Of a stretch of 64,000 nt of DNA, positions 58,923 to 64,000 are shown in pieces; the first letter of the stretch is position 1; each line of letters begins with the position of its first letter. The position numbers were made by a program, and so were the translations under genes. Origin of the DNA: Dicyema japonicum (Eukaryota; Dicyemida; Rhombozoa; Dicyemidae); assembly GCA_011109175.1 (NCBI GenBank), contig RDEW01000002.1, forward strand, positions 1,306,676 through 1,370,675. The letters run 5' to 3'. The notes under the pieces are model-generated. The model made no database searches and had not been told where the DNA came from. It worked only from the letters and a program-made list of their open reading frames with translations.

Positions 58923-60110
58923 ACATAGTGTTTCATTAAAATATTTGGGTCGATATTGCTACATCCATGTGTATGGAAGGCTTTCTCAGAGCCTTCATTG
59001 CAACGTCTCAAATATTTAATTTTTTTCCATATCAGCGTCTCAGATGTATTTGGCGATAGAGAATCAATAAGTGATGTCCATCGCTTCTTGATAGGGTAAC
59101 TTGTTTAATTTGTATATTTAAGGTTTTCATTTTTTTAAATCGTCATTTGATAATTCTTTTTGCCTCTTTAATTTATTTCTTTATCTGATAAGTGTTTGTG
59201 TATGAATATTATAATAGGTATTCCTTGTTTGATGGCATTGGAATAAATAGTTTTCTTGCTTGGAGTATAATGTCCGTGAAAGTTTTGATCTTGTAATCAA
59301 TTGATGAGAATACCAATGTGTAAAATACTTCCATATTGGTGTCGATGTAATTAGAGAAGTTGGACCAATCCGCGCTTTCAAAATTAAAAAAATGGAATTC
59401 TGTTGATAAATTTATTTTCAGTGTTGATTTTCATCATAATAGGGTTGTGATCACTTCTTAGTTCATATTTTACAATCAAGTTAATAAGGGGAAACATTGA
59501 TGGGGAATATAAAGAGAGGTCAGGGGATGTAGGTTTGCCTCCTGTTCGAGTAGGTGATCTTGTGTTGCTTTTGGTGTTATTCAATTTACAAAATTGTCCC
59601 AAATTTCTGGCCAGTAGGTTTCCTCTACTGTCTGGTTTCTGATATTAGTACCATAATTGATGTTTGACATTGATGTCACCGCATAGTAGTACGTTATTGA
59701 GGTTTGAGAAATTCTGTAGGTTAAGGTAATACCCACTTGGACAGGAGCTAGTAGGTGGAATATATACATTGACAATATTTATAGTTTTCATAGGAATTCT
59801 AATATTTATGCCAATTAGTTCCGAAAAGTCATCTTCTAGATAGAATTTTCGGATTTTGTTTGAAATATCTTCATGTTGAATTCCATTTCTTATTAGTGTC
59901 ATTAGTCCTCTAGCAAGCGTAATCTTTCTTACGGATAACGGAGTATCCGGGAAAGGTTAGGGTTCGTATGTTTGTAGCTTTGTCTCTTGGAATAGAGCAA
60001 TGTCAATTTTATTTATATTGAGCAAGTGGCGGACTTCCAGCACCTTGTTTCGTATTCCGTTATATTGATTTGGACCAGGTTGATTAGAGCGTAAATTAGA
60101 GCGTACCCGG

Positions 60111-60267
60111 AAAACCATCCTCCTTCATGGATAAGGAAAGTGCAGTTCTTTTTAACATCATGTGATGCATAACCACGCGGCATTTTTTTATTGATAATTA
60201 TTTTAATTAAAAAAATGTGAATTTAAGCTGCTAATCTGTGAATTTAAATTAAAAAGTAATTAAAATT
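60111..60267. other. Spacer downstream of phosphomannomutase
   Basis: Short AT-rich spacer; likely PMM 3' UTR. Confidence 0.4.
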
Positions 60268-61152
60268 TTAATTAAAAGTTTTAATAAAATTAAGAGTGTC
60301 TCTCCAATTATTAACTGCTGTAGAATTGGTTAAAGGACTGATGTAAATTTCATAATCATTACCTCCCTTATATAAAATATAAATTATTAACCTTATGAGT
60401 TTTGTCACCCAAAAAATAGATATTATTAATATTATTTTGTTGTAATATTGTGATTGCAAAACTCTTATCCCAACCACAAGGAAATACATCAACACTAATT
60501 TGTCCACCTAAATATATTAATGTATTAAACCGATTGAAAAGTTTAAATTATAATTTTTAAATTTATGACTTAAATGATTGACTAAGTTGTTTCTTATAGA
60601 ATGATCCTTTAATAAAAATAATAATACTTGATCATATTGGGAAAATAAATATCTTTGTTCATCAGTGCAGTCACGACCAATTGGAGCCAAATTAATTAAT
60701 CCGTCTCTAATCTGAACAAAGGTTGAACTACCATTAGTCAAATAATACGTTCTAAATGGCAGTTCTAATTTTGACATATACCACTTTGAGTATGATATAA
60801 TCTCATCAAATCTTTCGAATCCAATCTCGTCTCTCATACTCTTCAAATATACAATTTCTATACATTTTCATTAATAAGAGTCCCGTTTTTGTAAGCCTTA
60901 ATACCATTTTCAACAAAAACATAATCAAAATTACACAAAACTATTCAATTACTATAATAATAACCATCTTCTCCCAATTGTTCTTTCATCATATCCAAAG
61001 TAGAACCACTAATAATCCCTATAAGAGTCTTTCTTCTTAGTTCTTCTAGAGCTAACCTCATTTCATCATCTATTGGCTTTATTATTTAACAAGTAGTAAA
61101 CCTTCCTAGGTGGAGTAATAGTACCATCCACATCAAATAGAACAATAGACAT
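60268..61152 (-). CDS. PMM2: Phosphomannomutase (PMM1/PMM2 type)
   Basis: Converts mannose-6-phosphate to mannose-1-phosphate for GDP-mannose and glycosylation. 254 aa (human PMM2 is 246). HAD-fold motif 'VLFDVDGTITPPRK' holds the nucleophile Asp and the general acid two residues later; 'IISGSTLDMMKEQLGED', 'DYVFVENGIKAYKNG', 'INLAPIGRDCTDEQRY' and 'GGQISVDVFPCGWDKSF' follow; 'YFLGDKT' with 'GGNDYEIY' is the metal-binding and cap closing end. Five introns of 25, 24, 23, 23 and 25 nt; spliced length 765 nt, exact codons. The start ATG at 61150-61152 gives only three residues before the motif, shorter than human by about eight. Cytosolic. Confidence 0.93.
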
Positions 61153-61640
61153 ACTACTATTAATTTAAATTATAATTAATATATTATGGTTTTTATTTAA
61201 TAATTTCCTACATATACAGGTTAATGGTTGGGCCGAGTGGCGTACTGTAACGGGTGTCAGGCAAGAGGCCTTAAGGTCGCTGAATCCCCATACTGTACAT
61301 TTCGGTCGAAGGTTCCACGCAACTCTGCTTTGGCTTGATGATTGACGTCGTCATCAGTGAAAATTTCACTGCGGAACCGGATCGTCTATATAGGACATGC
61401 GCTTAACAAACAGAAAACAAAAGAAGTGAAGATAATTAATTGGTTCTCGCTCATCTATTAGTTATGATAACTGCTCCTTGCTTAAAATAAAGTGTGTGAT
61501 CTGCCTGAGGGAAGAGATAGCTGATATGGCTCATTGGTTCTCGCTCATCTATTAGTTATGATAACTGCTCCTTGCTTAAAATAAAGTGTGTGATCTGCCT
61601 GAGGGAAGAGATAGCTGATATGGCTCCTTGTAAAGTGCAT
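61153..61640. repeat. Non-coding stretch with a 94-bp tandem duplication
   Basis: Units 61439-61532 and 61533-61626 are identical as far as I can see. Left of it, 61205-61380 is GC-richer than its surroundings with a tRNA-like A-box ('GGGCCGAGTGG') but no convincing tRNA fold; perhaps a tRNA-derived SINE. Confidence 0.65.
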
Positions 61641-61689
61641 CACTTTTTTTTGTTTTTTAATGGTTGGTAACTTGACTTTTGAACAATAT

Positions 61690-62040
61690 GTCTGGAAAAT
61701 ACGGAATTTATGGACTTAATTTCTTCCCCTGACGTTCAATCTCAAAAAGAACTTTTTTAGGATCTATCAAGATACAAAAAATTTTCGGATGCATTCAAGA
61801 GACAAAATTAACCAACGAGATAGAAGAACAACATGGAGAGTTTAGGATAATCTTCCTTCCCGACGGATTCAGGCACTTTGTGCTGGGATTCGCTGTAAAA
61901 AATGACTTAGTCGTGAGAATACACAGTTATTGGAGTTTAAACTACAGAACTGAATATTACAAATAAAATCAGACAATCCTAATTCCACCAAGTGTTATCT
62001 AACCACCATAAACATATATGCTTCCCACAGTATAGCTTAA
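61690..62040 (+). mobile_element. LINE D endonuclease fragment (also at 62440-62880)
   Basis: Decayed frames: 'IQETKLTNEIEEQHGEFRII', 'LPDGFRHFVLGFAVKNDLVV' and 'TINIYASHS' match 'LQETKVKGGLDEINNDFRLI', 'YGMGFAIQKELNN' and 'IINVYAPTS' of LINE D copy 2. Present twice because of the surrounding direct repeat. Confidence 0.65.
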
Positions 62041-62337
62041 TAATGATGCGCGTTTATTATTGTAAGTACTTTTGTTCTTCTGTACAGTGAAACCAAGCCA
62101 ATAGTATTTTGAGTCGTCAAATTGTCTTATTTCAAAAATAAAATTGTCCTAAAATATGGCATAATTATTTGTTTAATTATATTATTTTTTAATTATTATA
62201 AAACCATTAGATCTCAGAGGCAAAAATGAAGAACGAATTTCAAAAACAATTTCCAAAAAATTATCCATATTTACAAAAACATTTAAAGGAAATTTATTTT
62301 GCCAAAAATGCTCTAAGATAGTAAAACCATCGAAACC

Positions 62338-62371
62338 AGTGATTCCCAACCTTTTTGAGAACACGGAACCC
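62338..62371 (+). mobile_element. hAT-like terminal inverted repeat cut off by the N
   Basis: 'CAGTGATTCCCAACCTTTTT' followed by 'ACACGGAACCC' is a typical hAT end, facing right; the sequence stops at the N at 62372, so whatever followed is lost from the assembly. Confidence 0.55.
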
Positions 62372-62984
62372 NCTCCTTGTAAAGTGCATCACTTTTTTTT
62401 GTTTTTTAATGGTTGGTAACGTGACTCTTGAACAATATGTCTGGAAAATACGGAATTCATGGACTTAATTTCTTCCCCTGACGTTCAATCTCAAAGAGAA
62501 CTTTTTTAGGATCTATCAAGATACAAAATATTTTCGGATGCATTCAAGAGACAAAATTAACCAACGAGATAGAAGAACAACATGGAGAGTTTAGGATAAT
62601 CTTCCTTCCCGACGGATTCAGGCACTTTGTGCTGGGATTCAATGTAAAAAATGACTTAGTCGTGAGAATACACAGTTATTGGAGTTTAAACTACAGAACT
62701 GAATATTACAAATAAAATCAGACAATCCTAATTCCACCTGTAAAAAATGACTTAGTCGTGAGAATACACAGTTATTGGAGTTTAAACTACAGAACTGAAT
62801 ATTACAAATAAAATCAGACAATCCTAATTCCACCAAGGGTTATCTAACCATCATAAACATATATGCTTCCCACAGTATAACTTAATAATGATGCGCGTTT
62901 ATTATTGTAAGTACTTTTGTTCTTCTGTACGACGAAACCAAGCCCATAGTGTTTTGAGTCATCAAATTGTCTTATTTCAAAAAT

Positions 62985-64000
62985 AAAATTGTCCTAAAAT
63001 ATGGCATAATTATTTGTTTAATTATTATAAAACCATTAGATCTCAGAGGCAAAAATGAAGAACGAATTTCAAAAACAATTTCCAAAAGGAAAGAGACCGT
63101 CTTGGGGCTAAAGACTCCGTTCGTCTCGACGACCACTGGCTGTACATGGAAACGGTTTAGGAGGCTGCTGTATTTCTTTATTTTTGAGTTTTCATATAAA
63201 CGGGCGGCCTCTCCCGCTTTAATTGCCGACCTCAAAAGTTTCGACTGGGAAAAGCTGTCAGTACAGGCAGCATCCCAAATTAAGCATTTGCCCCGAGAGA
63301 AGGGGAAGACAGTAATTCCATCGGGTCGCTTTCCATCATCCCTACTCAAGCCAGTTGGCTCTAGAATGGATGGGTATCCCGCCAACTCGAGGGCGCGCTT
63401 CACCACTTCATTTACAGCCTTGTGTCTAGCGAATCGACCTGCGCTTTTTCGACAAGAAAGGGCATGATGTCCATAGCAGTCGACCTTCCGGCCGCATCGG
63501 CACTCATGGGGTTGACAAACTTTCAATCCAAGTCTGATGGAGACTCCNNNNNNNNNNNNNNNNNNNTCTAGCGAATCGACCTGCGTTTTTTCGACAAGAA
63601 AGGGCATGATGTCCATAGCAGTCGACCTTCCGGCCGCATCGGCACTCATGGGGTTGACAAACTTTCAATCCAAGTCTGATGGAGACTCCGGTGCGGACCG
63701 ATTCATCGTCTAGGTGAGTTCCCACGTTTCCAATGGGTAGGGCATTGATCCAAGCCCCGATCCACTCGGATCTTGCAGTTAAAAGACAGGCTCGTCGGTT
63801 TTGGTTAGATATTTTCAAAAGCCTCTCGTATTTATCCTCGCAAACAGACTCATAAAGGTCACTCTGCCCGAGTTGTTTGACTTTAGGGTGTACCAAATCT
63901 TCGATCTTTGACGACTCTAATGGGAGCTGGGGAATCATCATGATCAAATTCTGATTGGAGTCCAATGAGGATTGATATGCCGGGTGTGCTAAATCAGATG
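62985..64000 (-). mobile_element. Family A 3' part, running off the right edge
   Basis: Well-preserved frames 63504-63965 and 62972-63649: 'AYQSSLDSNQ', 'CEDKYERLLKISNQNRRACL', 'GAWINALPIGNVGTHLDDES', 'IRLGLKVCQPHECRCGRKVD', 'RDDGKRPDGITVFPF', 'LIWDAACTDSFSQSKLL', 'FHVQPVVVETNGVFSPKTV'. The gap of Ns at 63548-63566 falls inside, with the same 120 bp on both sides. Ignoring that, the coding sequence is uninterrupted from the edge to about 63090, the best copy of the C-terminal domain here. Confidence 0.8.
63548..63566. other. Assembly gap (19 N)
   Basis: Sequence right of the gap repeats the about 120 bp left of it nearly exactly ('TCTAGCGAATCGACCTGCG' occurs on both sides), so the gap probably marks a false duplication, not missing DNA. 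Confidence 0.85.

Larger units (their letters stand above)
57213..60110 (-). mobile_element. Jockey-like LINE, nearly full length, decayed
   Basis: From right to left: AP-endonuclease ('LNINKIDIALFQETKL', 'TINIVNVYIPPTSSC', 'NNVLLCGDINVKHQ', 'ELRSDHNPIM'), RT ('IWKKSIILPIRQPNK', 'ASIDLKKAFDFVS', 'RLLPNGVPQGSLLSPAL', 'LSYSDDIV'), and a C-terminal end with 'LENARNLWRMRPSPF'. All domains in canonical order, with about six frame breaks. Endonuclease residues N, E, D and H of the usual motifs are recognisable. Confidence 0.82.
61624..63087. repeat. Long direct repeat (offset 749 bp) flanking a single N
   Basis: 61624-62370 is repeated from 62373 onwards after the N at 62372, with about 2 % differences plus an internal duplication of roughly 90 bp in the second copy (around 62640-62840) and a local deletion. 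The match ends near 63087 where family A sequence begins. Probably an uncollapsed join of two haplotypes. Confidence 0.8.

Noticed and set aside
61205-61300. Class II tRNA-like A-box
   Set aside because: The A-box-like word is not followed by a correct B-box or closing acceptor stem; may be a tRNA-derived SINE at most.
62639-62836. ORF with a duplicated 33-residue peptide
   Set aside because: It is antisense to a LINE endonuclease fragment and results from a local direct duplication in a suspect assembly region.

Overview
The window looks like nuclear DNA of a small-genome animal. It is AT-rich, uses the standard code, and its host genes carry GT-AG introns of only about 20-26 bases. The host genes are metazoan in type: a p53/p63-like factor, kinesin-1 heavy chain, CHD1, rootletin, a Ski-type corepressor, a Rho GTPase, an SLC25A33/36-type carrier and phosphomannomutase. 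Introns this short in conserved animal genes, together with a ciliary rootlet gene, point to a dicyemid mesozoan. This is an inference from published descriptions of very short dicyemid introns; an orthonectid or another highly reduced animal is not excluded. The splice models were checked by arithmetic. Removing the proposed introns leaves exactly 891, 813, 765 and 750 nt for p53-like, SLC25, PMM and Ski. The kinesin model comes out one nucleotide short, matching a single visible frame break.

Layout: 1-1.9 kb is a reverse-transcriptase element with a PD-(D/E)XK-like C-terminus (family A). 3.6-12.2 kb is a gene block: p53-like (+), kinesin heavy chain (+), CHD1 (-). 12.6-20.4 kb is a retroelement cluster ending in a nearly complete restriction-endonuclease-type LINE (family C). 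20.5-21.1 kb is an unidentified ORF. 21.8-27.8 kb is rootletin (-). 28-41.6 kb is transposon-dominated and includes a 4.1-kb pogo/Tigger-like DNA transposon with a LINE (family D) nested inside and a head-to-head pair of jockey-like LINEs (family B). 42.0-43.7 kb is SLC25 (+) and Ski (-), converging with 22 bp between stop codons. 45.5-46.1 kb is a Rho GTPase. 46.4-60.1 kb is again transposons (LINE B and D, Tigger-like, hAT, an integrase fragment). 60.3-61.2 kb is phosphomannomutase (-). The last 3 kb is LINE D and family A debris.

The genes do not form one pathway. They are ordinary housekeeping, cytoskeletal and regulatory genes in tight pairs, separated by deserts of decayed mobile elements. 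Strong points for follow-up are the complete minimal p53-like gene, the ultrashort introns (including a CHD1 intron lengthened by a tandem duplication), the family C LINE whose frame breaks fall mostly at homopolymers, and the finding that every N in the window is flanked by near-identical direct repeats, which suggests uncollapsed assembly joins.
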